Shown: piece by piece, positions 1 to 7,124 of the stretch
Position numbering within the stretch: the first letter of the stretch is position 1
Layout of the letters: every line of letters begins with the position of its first letter
Origin: Myxococcales bacterium
GTDB taxonomy: Bacteria > Myxococcota_A > Polyangia > Fen-1088
Direction: 5' to 3'
Length of the DNA: 7,203 nucleotides
NCBI GenBank assembly: GCA_003170035.1
Contig: PMZX01000009.1
Coordinates: 313 to 7,515, forward strand
Notes under the pieces: generated by a model
Seen by the model: only the letters and a program-made list of their open reading frames with translations
Told to the model about the DNA's origin: nothing
The model's database searches: none
Position numbers and translations under genes: made by a program

Positions 1-22
1 GGTGTCTGCCGAGAGGCCTCTC

Positions 23-79
23 ATGTACAACCGAATTGCGAGCTGTCGGATCTGTGGCAACCAGAATCTGGTCAAGTGA
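23..79 (+). pseudogene. Possible N-terminal remnant of a zinc-knuckle SAM methyltransferase
   Basis: An ATG at 23 is preceded by a purine-rich GAGAGG at 11-16 with a 6-base spacer, the best ribosome-binding site in the window. It opens an 18-residue peptide that ends at TGA 77-79. The peptide contains SCRICGNQNLV. This resembles the start of the putative zinc-binding N-terminal domain of sugar C-methyltransferases, where a CxxCG knuckle lies near residue 10 and is normally followed by an LDLG-like segment. That segment and the whole catalytic domain are missing here. The same frame continues after the stop for about 30 codons without recognisable similarity, to TAG 169-171. The frame is also open upstream to base 2 (GTG), so the fragment could instead be the tail of a gene entering from the left. 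I infer a truncated gene left by recombination; so short a match is weak evidence. Confidence 0.3.
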
Positions 80-158
80 AAAAAGAATGGCGCTTGTTCG
101 GACTATGCTCCTGACAACGCGCTCGACAAAATCCTCGCCGCCTTCTGGTACAAGACGA

Positions 159-185
159 GGTTGGCGAGATAGACATCGGCCAACC
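159..185. repeat. Inverted repeat, 7-bp perfect stem
   Basis: GGTTGGC at 159-165 is the exact reverse complement of GCCAACC at 179-185, with a 13-base loop between. As RNA it could form a hairpin in the leader upstream of glf; as DNA it could be a dyad operator. No run of T follows, so it is not a standard intrinsic terminator. It lies about 153 bases before the glf ATG. Its function is unknown, and a 7-bp dyad can occur by chance. Confidence 0.4.
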
Positions 186-209
186 GCATGCCTGCGACGC
201 CGCCGCTAA

Positions 210-238
210 AGGATACACCTCGACACGCCGAGGATCCT
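210..238. repeat. Bulged inverted repeat, 10 paired bases
   Basis: AGGAT (210-214) pairs with ATCCT (234-238), and CCTCG (218-222) pairs with CGAGG (229-233). The left arm has a 3-base bulge and the loop is 6 bases. The result is a fairly stable GC-rich hairpin about 25 bases after the 159-185 repeat and about 100 bases before glf. No T-tract follows. Two hairpins in tandem suggest a structured leader, but I recognise no riboswitch class. Confidence 0.4.
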
Positions 239-338
239 ACCAGCTACCCATGCACTGTCCCACGAGAGTCCCGCTGCACGAATTCTTCCAACCTGTCGTC
301 CGGTGCCCAACCGTGCAAGAGCGCCTTGCGGATTACCG

Positions 339-1490
339 ATGAAGCGAAACATCCTCATCGTGGGCGCCGGGCTCTACGGGGCCGTCTGCGCACATACGCT
401 GACCAAGGCCGGACACCGTGTCCGGGTCCTGGAAAGACGAGGGCACGTGGGCGGAAACTGTTACACGCGCTACTGCGAACCCGCTGGTTGCCATCAGCAC
501 GTCTATGGCGCACACGTCTTTCACACAAGCAGCAAGCGAATCTGGCAGTACGTTACACAGCTGACTGAATTTCACAGCTACGTCAACCGCGTAAAGGTGA
601 ATTTCCGTGGCGCCATTTACAGCTTTCCCATCAACCTGCTCACCCTGCATCAACTGTATGGAGTTCAGTCACCAAGCGAAGCCATTCGCAAACTAGGGGC
701 AGTCCGCATCCCCATTCAAAGCGCCGAGACCCTAGAAGACTATTGTCTGTCGACTGTCGGTCCGGAGATCTACCGAATCTTCTTCGAGGGATACACGACG
801 AAGCAGTGGAACCGTCACCCGCGCGAGCTCCCCGCACACATCATCAAGCGGCTCCCGATTCGGATGGATTTCAACGACAATTACTACAACGACACGTACC
901 AGGGCATCCCGAGCAACGGCTACACGGCGCTCTTCGAGCGTCTACTCGAGGGCATCCCGGTCGAGCTCGACGTCGATTTCCTTACGGCTCGAGACGAAAA
1001 CATAGATAGGCACGATCTAACAATATACACCGGCCCTATTGACGCCTTCTTCCGCCACTCTCGCGGCGCACTCGAGTATCGCTCGCTGCGCTTTGAGACG
1101 ACCCTTCTCGACTCAAACGACTTTCAGGGCAACGCCGTAATCAACTACACGGACCGTGAAACGCCGTGGACACGGATTGTCGAGCACAAGCACTTTGGCC
1201 CATCGAACACAAGCAGCCAGACGCTTATCACCCGCGAATTCCCGCTCGACTGGCAATCCGGCCTACCCGAATACTATCCGGTGAACGATTCGAAGAACAA
1301 GGCTCTACTTCGCGCCTATCAACGAGACGCTCTGGCCCTTCACCCCAAGGTACACTTTGGAGGAAGACTTGCCCAATACCGGTATTACGATATGGACCAA
1401 GTGATCGGCGCCGCCCTCCACTACTGTGGTCCCGTGGATCCGGCGGTCGCGGCTTTGTCTTCATCTTCGGCAAACGAGAACACGCTATGA
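339..1490 (+). CDS. glf: UDP-galactopyranose mutase (glf)
   Basis: This flavoenzyme interconverts UDP-galactopyranose and UDP-galactofuranose in the cytoplasm, supplying the Galf donor for surface polysaccharides. The 383-residue length is normal for the bacterial enzyme. The N-terminus has the FAD-binding Rossmann motif GAGLYG (9-14), the ribose-binding acidic residue E32 and GGN (38-40). GAHVFHTS (57-64) follows. YTTKQW (152-157) carries the conserved substrate-stacking tryptophan. RLPIR (171-175) and the NYYNDTYQGIP segment (181-191) match the uridine/galactose-binding region. Further on come YTGPID, EHKHF, a YYPVND segment and FGGRLAQYRYYDMDQV near the C-terminus, all family hallmarks. 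I chose ATG 339 because it places MKRNILIVGAG exactly where the family starts; GTG 303 would add 12 unrelated residues. No clear Shine-Dalgarno is visible. The stop overlaps the next start as ATGA, suggesting translational coupling. Confidence 0.96.
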   Translation: MKRNILIVGAGLYGAVCAHTLTKAGHRVRVLERRGHVGGNCYTRYCEPAGCHQHVYGAHVFHTSSKRIWQYVTQLTEFHSYVNRVKVNFRGAIYSFPINLLTLHQLYGVQSPSEAIRKLGAVRIPIQSAETLEDYCLSTVGPEIYRIFFEGYTTKQWNRHPRELPAHIIKRLPIRMDFNDNYYNDTYQGIPSNGYTALFERLLEGIPVELDVDFLTARDENIDRHDLTIYTGPIDAFFRHSRGALEYRSLRFETTLLDSNDFQGNAVINYTDRETPWTRIVEHKHFGPSNTSSQTLITREFPLDWQSGLPEYYPVNDSKNKALLRAYQRDALALHPKVHFGGRLAQYRYYDMDQVIGAALHYCGPVDPAVAALSSSSANENTL

Positions 1491-2470
1491 AGAAGTGTTG
1501 GCGTCAGGTAATCCTCATTTGCCCGAATTCCGTGACAGGCGGGCCCGAAGCACTTCACCAGCTTGGTCATATGGTGAACAAACTCGGCGGAGACGCCCGT
1601 TTCGCCTACTTTGGGGGACGCTGCAAACTTCAGATCGACAAGGACCGACTTCTTTGCGAGCTCGACCCCAACTGTGAACCACTTTCGGCATATGCAGCCT
1701 ACAACCCCACCGTGATCACCGAGATCAAGCTTGACACCGATATTCTGCTTGTCTTCCCCGAGATCCTTGCCGAGTTGGCTGCCGGAGTTCGCGGCGTAGC
1801 CACGGCCGTCTGGTGGCTTTCCGTGGACAACGCTCTTCGCCAGAACGTGAATCTGACCTATCCTAGCTCTCGCAAGCTCTATTTCGCCAACACCGAGCTC
1901 ATCCACTTCTTTCAGTCCTACTATGCTCACGACTTTTTGCGCCAGAATGGCGCCCAGACGGTCTATCCGCTGTTCGACTACGTGTCATCGGAATTTCGCT
2001 TCGCAGATCCCGGCGAGCCGTCTCCACGCGAGAAGATTGCATTCTTCCCCTCCAAAGGGGGAGAGCTGGCGAAAAGCTTCTTCGAGCGCGCACCCGACCT
2101 TCAACCGATGCCCATCGCCAACATGACGCGGGCGCAAGTGTCTCAAGCTCTAGCGACGTCTGCCATCTATATTGACTTCGGCCATCACCCAGGAAAGGAT
2201 CGCGTGCCACGTGAGGCCTCTGTCGCGGGTGCAGTCGTTCTTCTGCACCAGGTCGGCGCCGCGAATTTCTACCTCGACCACCCGCTCGACCAGCGCTACC
2301 TGTTCACGCAAAAGAGCATCGAGACCGGCGCGCTGGCCGGGCTCGTACGGACGATCCTCGCGGAGACAGAGAAGCATCTGGCGGCGCAGGGGGCCTATCG
2401 CCAACGGATCGCGAACGAACTGCACGAATTCGAGCTGCAAGTATCCAACGCCTTTTTCGCACCGACCTGA
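1487..2470 (+). CDS. GT-B-like glycosyltransferase family protein
   Basis: This 327-residue protein is of a type repeatedly seen in polysaccharide loci and usually annotated as hypothetical or glycosyltransferase-like. The N-terminal half opens with a Rossmann-like strand and the loop VTGGPEALHQL (16-26). A VWWLSVDN segment lies at 108-115. The C-terminal half begins at FFPSKGGELAKSF (186-198) and contains FGHHPGKDRVPREA (231-244), which resembles the GT-B nucleotide-sugar-binding region where a basic/acidic motif precedes an AVAGAVV-type strand. No signal peptide or membrane segment is seen, so it is probably cytoplasmic. The start at ATG 1487 overlaps the glf stop by four bases; the frame is open further upstream but only inside glf. 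It most likely transfers a sugar, possibly Galf, to the growing glycan. Donor and acceptor cannot be read from the sequence. Confidence 0.75.
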   Translation: MKKCWRQVILICPNSVTGGPEALHQLGHMVNKLGGDARFAYFGGRCKLQIDKDRLLCELDPNCEPLSAYAAYNPTVITEIKLDTDILLVFPEILAELAAGVRGVATAVWWLSVDNALRQNVNLTYPSSRKLYFANTELIHFFQSYYAHDFLRQNGAQTVYPLFDYVSSEFRFADPGEPSPREKIAFFPSKGGELAKSFFERAPDLQPMPIANMTRAQVSQALATSAIYIDFGHHPGKDRVPREASVAGAVVLLHQVGAANFYLDHPLDQRYLFTQKSIETGALAGLVRTILAETEKHLAAQGAYRQRIANELHEFELQVSNAFFAPT

Positions 2471-2495
2471 AGCCTCGTTCCGTCGCGTGCCTACC

Positions 2496-4376
2496 ATGAC
2501 AACGAGCCCAGCCTCCGACCTCTTCACTTCGAGTCAAGTCAAGACGTTCGAGCACCTTCTAAACGCCCATCTGAACTCACCTGAAGACGATTCTCTAGCG
2601 AGTCAGGTTCTCGCATTTCGTCGCCAGATGGTGGACCTTCTTCAAGCTTGCGGGCCCAACCAGATCCAATCGCTTTTCCAAGGCACGTTTGGGTCCGTTT
2701 TTCGCGCCCTGGTCGCGGCAAACTTTTCGACGTCGCCGCCCGATAGCCAGGCAGCGGCGTCATCCGCCAAACTCGCCGAGAGCTGCCTGGCTCAGTCAGA
2801 CTCTTCTTTCGATGTTCGCCCGCTTCTTTCCTGCATGCTGCTCATTCAAGCCCACCAAATCAAGCTACCGAATCTGCTGCGCTCCGTGCCCGATTGGCTC
2901 TTCGACGACTACCTAGCCTACCTTCTGCAGGCTCCCCCGGTCTTTCTCCATGCTACCGAAGCCGACGACTACGCCGCGCACATGCAGTCGTGTCTCCGAG
3001 CACTTTGGGACGAAATCTCGCGTGCCCCCGATCAGCCGCGCACTCGCCGCGCGGCTCACGCCTTCATCGCGAAAGCCAATTTCATTCCCCTGTACTTCGC
3101 AAACAGCAACACCCGCGAACTGGCAACCCTTCGGGCCTCGATAATTGAGCATTTCTTGCGTAGCCAGGGCGCTGCCATAGACGCCAGTTTTTCCATCGAG
3201 AGCACCGTCTCCAGAAAGACTCGAGTCGGCTTTCTCAATGCTCACTTTGGCCAGCAGACTGAGACCCACGTCGCCCTCCCTACGTTTAGGCTCGATCGCG
3301 ACAGGTTCGAGGTCTGCCTCTTCTCTCTTCTCAGTAATCCTGGCGCGGTCGAAACCTACTGCCGCTCCCTTGCCGACGCCTACACACTTCTGCCTCCGGC
3401 TCTCGACGCTCAGGTTCGCACTCTCCGTGCGGCCAACCTCGACGTCATCATCGTTGGCACCAACGTGACAGCTGTCACCAACCAGGTGTCTCTCATCGCG
3501 TCGCATCGGCTTGCGCCAATCCAGCTTGTCACCTACTGCTCCCCTGTCAGCACCGGGATGCGGAACATTGACGGATACATCTCGGGAACGCTCAACCATC
3601 ACTCTGGCCTGGATGAGCACTTCTCCGAGAAACTCTGTTATTGCGATGGCCCCCCCGGCTGCCTCGACTATTCAATCGAGCCACAGGGAACCCTGAAGAC
3701 GATCAGGCGATGCGACCTGGGACTTCCAGACGACGCGGTCGTGTTTGTGAACGCCGCCGCATGCTTCAAGATCCTGCCGGAGATGCAGGACACGTGGACG
3801 AAGATCCTAGCTGCCATTCCGCATGCACGCCTGCTCCTCCTCCCATTCAATCCCAATTGGTCAAGGACATTTCCCGTCAAGCAGTTTGAGTCTTCCCTGT
3901 CGCGCGTTCTTCGACGTCACGGCCTTTCAAGTGACAGAGTGAGCCTTGCCCCGTCTCTGCCAACCCGCAGCGATGTCAAAAGCGTCGAGGCACTCGCTGA
4001 CATCTATCTGGATACGTTCCCCTTCTCGGGAAGCATCTCGGTGATCGATGCGCTGGAACTCGGCCTTCCCACCGTTGTGTGGGAAGGCGAAACGCACCGT
4101 TCACGCATGGCCTCTGCCTTGCTGCGCGAGCTCGACCTACCCGAGCTCATTGCCACCGATCAAGACAGCTACATTGACCAGTCGGTCGCTCTCGCATGCG
4201 ATAACGCATTCCGCGACCGCTTGAAGACAACCATCGCCGAACGAATGGCGCGCCGCCCTCGCTTCATCGATCCCGGCGCCTACGGTCGTCAGCTGAGCAT
4301 TCTCCTCGAAAGGCTAGTCCGCGAACATCGTGCTGCCCAAAGATTGACCGAAGCGTCAGCGCCTCAAGTGGCCTAG
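2496..4376 (+). CDS. Family 41 (SPINDLY/OGT-like) glycosyltransferase
   Basis: The 626-residue protein belongs to the GT41 clan, which includes O-GlcNAc transferases, SPINDLY-like enzymes and the HMW1C-type protein glycosyltransferases. Residues 1-240 are mainly helical without clear TPR signatures. The catalytic GT-B region starts at TRVGFLNAHFG (242-252). NVTAVTNQ (323-330) and TGMRNIDGYISGTL (353-366) are typical of the N-lobe. ACFKILPE (422-429) supplies K425, matching the UDP-contacting lysine of OGT. DIYLDTFPFSG (502-512) through D518, then GLPTVVWEGETHRSRMA (523-539), form the C-lobe nucleotide-sugar site. The usual GGTTT-like loop is replaced by GSISV (512-516). The start is ATG 2496, 25 bases after the preceding stop; GTG 2487 is an alternative. 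Cytoplasmic. Its target could be a protein such as an adhesin or flagellin, or a glycan; this cannot be decided here. A run of seven C lies at 3650-3656. Confidence 0.85.
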   Translation: MTTSPASDLFTSSQVKTFEHLLNAHLNSPEDDSLASQVLAFRRQMVDLLQACGPNQIQSLFQGTFGSVFRALVAANFSTSPPDSQAAASSAKLAESCLAQSDSSFDVRPLLSCMLLIQAHQIKLPNLLRSVPDWLFDDYLAYLLQAPPVFLHATEADDYAAHMQSCLRALWDEISRAPDQPRTRRAAHAFIAKANFIPLYFANSNTRELATLRASIIEHFLRSQGAAIDASFSIESTVSRKTRVGFLNAHFGQQTETHVALPTFRLDRDRFEVCLFSLLSNPGAVETYCRSLADAYTLLPPALDAQVRTLRAANLDVIIVGTNVTAVTNQVSLIASHRLAPIQLVTYCSPVSTGMRNIDGYISGTLNHHSGLDEHFSEKLCYCDGPPGCLDYSIEPQGTLKTIRRCDLGLPDDAVVFVNAAACFKILPEMQDTWTKILAAIPHARLLLLPFNPNWSRTFPVKQFESSLSRVLRRHGLSSDRVSLAPSLPTRSDVKSVEALADIYLDTFPFSGSISVIDALELGLPTVVWEGETHRSRMASALLRELDLPELIATDQDSYIDQSVALACDNAFRDRLKTTIAERMARRPRFIDPGAYGRQLSILLERLVREHRAAQRLTEASAPQVA

Positions 4377-4412
4377 GCAATCCTCCGAGGAACCATTGGA
4401 TGCATTTGCGCG

Positions 4413-6560
4413 GTGGACGCGAGTCAATTCTGGGACGCCATGAACAATAGCAATTCCAAGAACCCCGAGTCTCTGCCGTCTCCTAGCGAAGTCTGGTACG
4501 CCGATAATGATGTCCGCTACGTCTCGACGCCGCCGTCGGCACGAACCTTTTGCGGCGTAGCCCATGAAAGCCGCTATGCCTGGGTTCTCCGCAATCAGGA
4601 GCTTGAGGGCAAGACGGTTCTCGATTTCGGCAGCGGGTCCGGCTACGGCACCCATCTCCTGGGTTCCCGCGCGGCTCTCGTTCACGGAATCGACTATCCC
4701 GCGCAAGCGGTCGCCTATGCTGCGACTCAATACGCGAAAGAGAATGTCGCCTTCTTTCGGGCGGACGCATCGTCGGCACAAGAAATACTCGACGTTCTCC
4801 AACCCGACACCTACGATCTCATCACCTCCTTCGACGTCATTGAACACATCTCGGCGTATCGAGGGTATCTCGCAAACGTCGTCCGGCTCCTCAAAACGGA
4901 CGGTGCCCTGCTTATTGGCTGCCCCAACCGACTCCAGACGCTCAACTGGAACCGGACTTGGAATCCTTTTCACAAGCAGGAATTCGGACCACAGCAGTTC
5001 CGCGAAATACTCCAGGACTATTTCGAGGACGTGACTCTTGTGTCCCAGGACTTTTTCGATCCGGCCAAACGGGAAGCCGCGCGCGTGAGGAACTACGAAG
5101 CCTCCAAGCCTTCTCCGCCCTTGCTTCTCGACGACGCAGACATTGCCTTTGTTGAAGAACCAGACCCTGCGGCACTCGACCAAGCGTTCGGCCTCATGGC
5201 GATATGCAAGCGACCGAGACGGCGGCACACGGCCAAGGATCCGGTCAAGGTGCTTCTCATCGAACCCAAGTACGCCTCCAAGGAGGCGCTTCCCTGGATA
5301 CCTATCGGCAAGGGCTATTTGGCCGCCCTGCTGCGCAGAGAGGGTTTCGAAGTCAAGATCATCGACAATGCTTTGCACGCTCTTAGCGATGCGGCCCTGT
5401 TGCAGCAGATCGAGAGCTACAGGCCGGCAATCGTTGGGACGGGCGGCATGACGTTGCAAATGAGCGACACCCTCCGGATCGTCCGGCTCATCCGCTCCTC
5501 GAGCGTTCGCGACGCACTGTTGATTGGTGGCGGAGTTCACTTTACCCTCCTGCCGGATGACGGCATCGATCTCTTCGATTTGCTCGTCATTGGGGAAGGG
5601 GAGAGCACCTTCCTTGACATCTGCAACCGATTTCGAGGTCGCGGCGGATCGCGGGAAGCGCAGGTCTATGCTGACATCCCTGGCCTTTGCTGCAAAGTCG
5701 GCGACACCATGGTTCGTTCTGAGTCCAGACCATTCATCGAGGACCTCGACGCGCTTCCCTTGCCTGCGTACGACCTTCTCGACGTCAAGCAATACAACGA
5801 CTTCCTGATCACAGGAGAACGAGCCGTTAGCGTCATGACCGGTCGCGGATGCCCTTTCGACTGCCAATTCTGCGCAGCACCGACGCTATCCCGCCGAAAA
5901 GTCAGAACCTTCTCTCTCCAATACACGTTCCGGCTGATGGAATACTTACAGGAGGTCTACGGGTTCACCAATTTTCGGGTCATGGACGACACCTTTGCTT
6001 CCTGCAAGCAGCGGGTTGTCGCCTTCTGTGACGAGATTCGAAAACGCAAGATGAAGCTCAACCTCACCTGCCTCACGCACGTCAACACTGCCGACGAGGC
6101 CACATTCCGCGCCATGAGAGAGGCTGGCTTCACCATCGTCGCGCTCGGCATCGAGTCGGGGAACGATGAGATCTTGAAGAAGATCAACAAGCGCATCACC
6201 CGCCGACGGGCAATCCGCGCCATCAACCTCGCGAAGCAGGCGGGCCTTCTTGTCGAAGGGCTGTTCATGATCGGCAATGTCGGTGAGACGAAAGAAACCA
6301 TTGAAGACACGATCAAGTTTGCGAGCACCTACAATCCCGTCTTTGTCAACGGCAAGCGGGCAGGCTTCAACTGGTTCCAATTTGCGACGCCCTTTCCAGG
6401 CTCCCGTTTCCATAAGAGCGCGAGCCGTTACGGCACCGTTGTTTCCACGAACTACGACGACTACACCCACCAGACCCCTGTTTTCATCCCAACGGGTCTT
6501 GATGTCGCGACGATGGTCCAGCTACGACAGAGGGCACTCCAAGAAGCCGGTTACGGATAG
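4413..6560 (+). CDS. Methyltransferase fused to B12-binding radical SAM enzyme
   Basis: One uninterrupted 715-residue protein carries two enzymes. Residues about 50-266 form a class I SAM methyltransferase: VLDFGSGSGYG (69-79) is the SAM-binding loop, SFDVIEHI (139-146) is motif II/III-like, and CPNRL and NPFHKQEF follow. After a basic linker (about 266-275), VKVLLIEPKY (278-287) opens a cobalamin-binding-type domain, with IGKGYLAALLRREGFEV and later GGGVHF and VIGEGEST (392-399). The radical SAM core has the cluster motif CPFDCQFC, cysteines 480, 484 and 487. MDDTF and GIESGNDEILKKINK (579-593) are typical of the class B methyltransferase/cyclase group. A canonical GLPGET loop is replaced by GNVGET (621-626). 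The start is GTG 4413 or ATG 4440; the latter has GGGA four bases upstream. Substrate unknown; from context it may alter a sugar, lipid or peptide of this glycan. It ends at TAG in the same frame as the next gene. Confidence 0.88.
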   Translation: MDASQFWDAMNNSNSKNPESLPSPSEVWYADNDVRYVSTPPSARTFCGVAHESRYAWVLRNQELEGKTVLDFGSGSGYGTHLLGSRAALVHGIDYPAQAVAYAATQYAKENVAFFRADASSAQEILDVLQPDTYDLITSFDVIEHISAYRGYLANVVRLLKTDGALLIGCPNRLQTLNWNRTWNPFHKQEFGPQQFREILQDYFEDVTLVSQDFFDPAKREAARVRNYEASKPSPPLLLDDADIAFVEEPDPAALDQAFGLMAICKRPRRRHTAKDPVKVLLIEPKYASKEALPWIPIGKGYLAALLRREGFEVKIIDNALHALSDAALLQQIESYRPAIVGTGGMTLQMSDTLRIVRLIRSSSVRDALLIGGGVHFTLLPDDGIDLFDLLVIGEGESTFLDICNRFRGRGGSREAQVYADIPGLCCKVGDTMVRSESRPFIEDLDALPLPAYDLLDVKQYNDFLITGERAVSVMTGRGCPFDCQFCAAPTLSRRKVRTFSLQYTFRLMEYLQEVYGFTNFRVMDDTFASCKQRVVAFCDEIRKRKMKLNLTCLTHVNTADEATFRAMREAGFTIVALGIESGNDEILKKINKRITRRRAIRAINLAKQAGLLVEGLFMIGNVGETKETIEDTIKFASTYNPVFVNGKRAGFNWFQFATPFPGSRFHKSASRYGTVVSTNYDDYTHQTPVFIPTGLDVATMVQLRQRALQEAGYG

Positions 6561-6638
6561 CCCACGGGCGAACACCAAGCCCGCCTCGTCGCCGAACAGC
6601 GCTACCGTGAGATCCACGCATCCGTTGCCGCTGATCGC
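6558..6638 (+). other. Amber stop followed by in-frame, coding-like gap
   Basis: TAG 6558-6560 ends the radical SAM protein. The 26 codons that follow have no stop, are in frame with both the upstream and the downstream gene, and show coding-like composition by hand count: about 85% GC at first, 50% at second and 69% at third positions. They contain no ATG, GTG, TTG or CTG codon. The translation includes AEQRYREIHASVAADR, which runs directly into the MNEVYRALVALADEFP helix of the TPR protein. I infer that this segment is, or recently was, translated. Confidence 0.5.
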
Positions 6639-7124
6639 ATGAACGAAGTCTACCGAGCTCTCGTAGCTCTGGCCGACGAATTCCCGACGTTTGCTCACGC
6701 CCACAACGATCTCGGCGTTCTTGCCTACGCTTGCGGCAACAAGGACACAGCCCTGAAGCACTGCCGCCTCGCAGTCGAACTGGCCCCGGGCAACGTCAAT
6801 TTCCTCAAGAACCTTGCCGACGTCCTTTATCTTTCATTCGGAAGGATTGTCGAAGCTGTTTCAATCTACCTCGACCTGGCTTCGCGTGCGCCCGACGACA
6901 TCGAAGTCCTTCTCGCGCTCGGCAACGCTAGTGTCGCCCTGGGTGAGATCGCCGATGCAGAGAAATTCTTCGATCGGGTCCACCGCCTTGACCCTTCTAA
7001 CAACCTGGCACAGCAAGGACTCGCCTTCGTTCGCGCGCAGCACAATCAGGCTTCTCTCGTACGCACCACCGACGTCTCGCCCGCACGTGAAGCAGATCCT
7101 GGCGGGACTCCCAGCACGGTGTAG
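6639..7124 (+). CDS. Tetratricopeptide repeat protein
   Basis: This 161-residue protein contains about three TPR units: roughly 19-52 (AHNDLGVLAYACGNKDTALK start), 53-87 (FLKNLADVLYLSFGRIVEA) and 88-121 (LLALGNASVALGEIADAEKF). The last 35 residues are polar and probably unstructured. The pattern AHNDLGVL...FLKNLAD...LLALG is typical of a TPR module found beside or fused to glycosyltransferases and methyltransferases in glycan loci. There it is thought to bind partner proteins rather than catalyse. No signal peptide or membrane span is visible. ATG 6639 is the first usable start after the preceding TAG and has no Shine-Dalgarno, yet the family's first helix seems to begin upstream of it. The gene may thus be the severed C-terminal domain of the radical SAM protein, or be truncated at its 5' end. 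Confidence 0.8.
   Translation: MNEVYRALVALADEFPTFAHAHNDLGVLAYACGNKDTALKHCRLAVELAPGNVNFLKNLADVLYLSFGRIVEAVSIYLDLASRAPDDIEVLLALGNASVALGEIADAEKFFDRVHRLDPSNNLAQQGLAFVRAQHNQASLVRTTDVSPAREADPGGTPSTV

Larger units (their letters stand above)
80..338. other. Non-coding leader before the glycan operon
   Basis: No reading frame in this stretch of about 260 bases gives a recognisable protein on either strand. It separates the methyltransferase-like fragment from glf and is the only sizeable gap upstream of the five-gene run, so an operon promoter is expected here. I could not find a convincing -35/-10 pair. The clearest structure is a pair of inverted repeats at 159-185 and 210-238, listed separately. 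Confidence 0.5.

Noticed and set aside
188..568. Plus-strand open frame of 126 codons running into glf
   Set aside because: Its second half is an out-of-frame reading of glf and its first half is low-complexity polar sequence. Nothing supports translation.
1166..1486. Upstream extension of the GT-B-like gene
   Set aside because: The extension lies wholly inside glf and gives arginine/proline-rich shadow sequence. ATG 1487 begins the conserved N-terminus.
1421..1930. Minus-strand open frame of 169 codons opposite the GT-B-like gene
   Set aside because: It is a codon-aligned antisense shadow of the gene starting at 1487, with no protein similarity recognised.
2172..2495. Upstream extension of the GT41 gene
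   Set aside because: It overlaps the preceding glycosyltransferase gene in another frame and reads as serine/arginine-rich shadow sequence, so ATG 2496 is preferred.
2913..3620. Minus-strand open frame of 235 codons inside the GT41 gene
   Set aside because: It is a codon-aligned antisense shadow for the same reason, with no recognisable domain.
4377..4412. Short imperfect dyad (CAAT...ATTG and TCCTC/GAGGA) between the GT41 and radical SAM genes, considered as a terminator
   Set aside because: The loop of the central part is too small to fold and no T-run follows. The genes are probably co-transcribed.
4356..5867. Open frame of about 500 codons on the minus strand opposite the methyltransferase-radical SAM gene
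   Set aside because: It is codon-aligned with the real gene. Such antisense frames stay open when the sense strand avoids TTA, CTA and TCA codons. Its translation has no recognisable domain, while the sense protein has full motifs.
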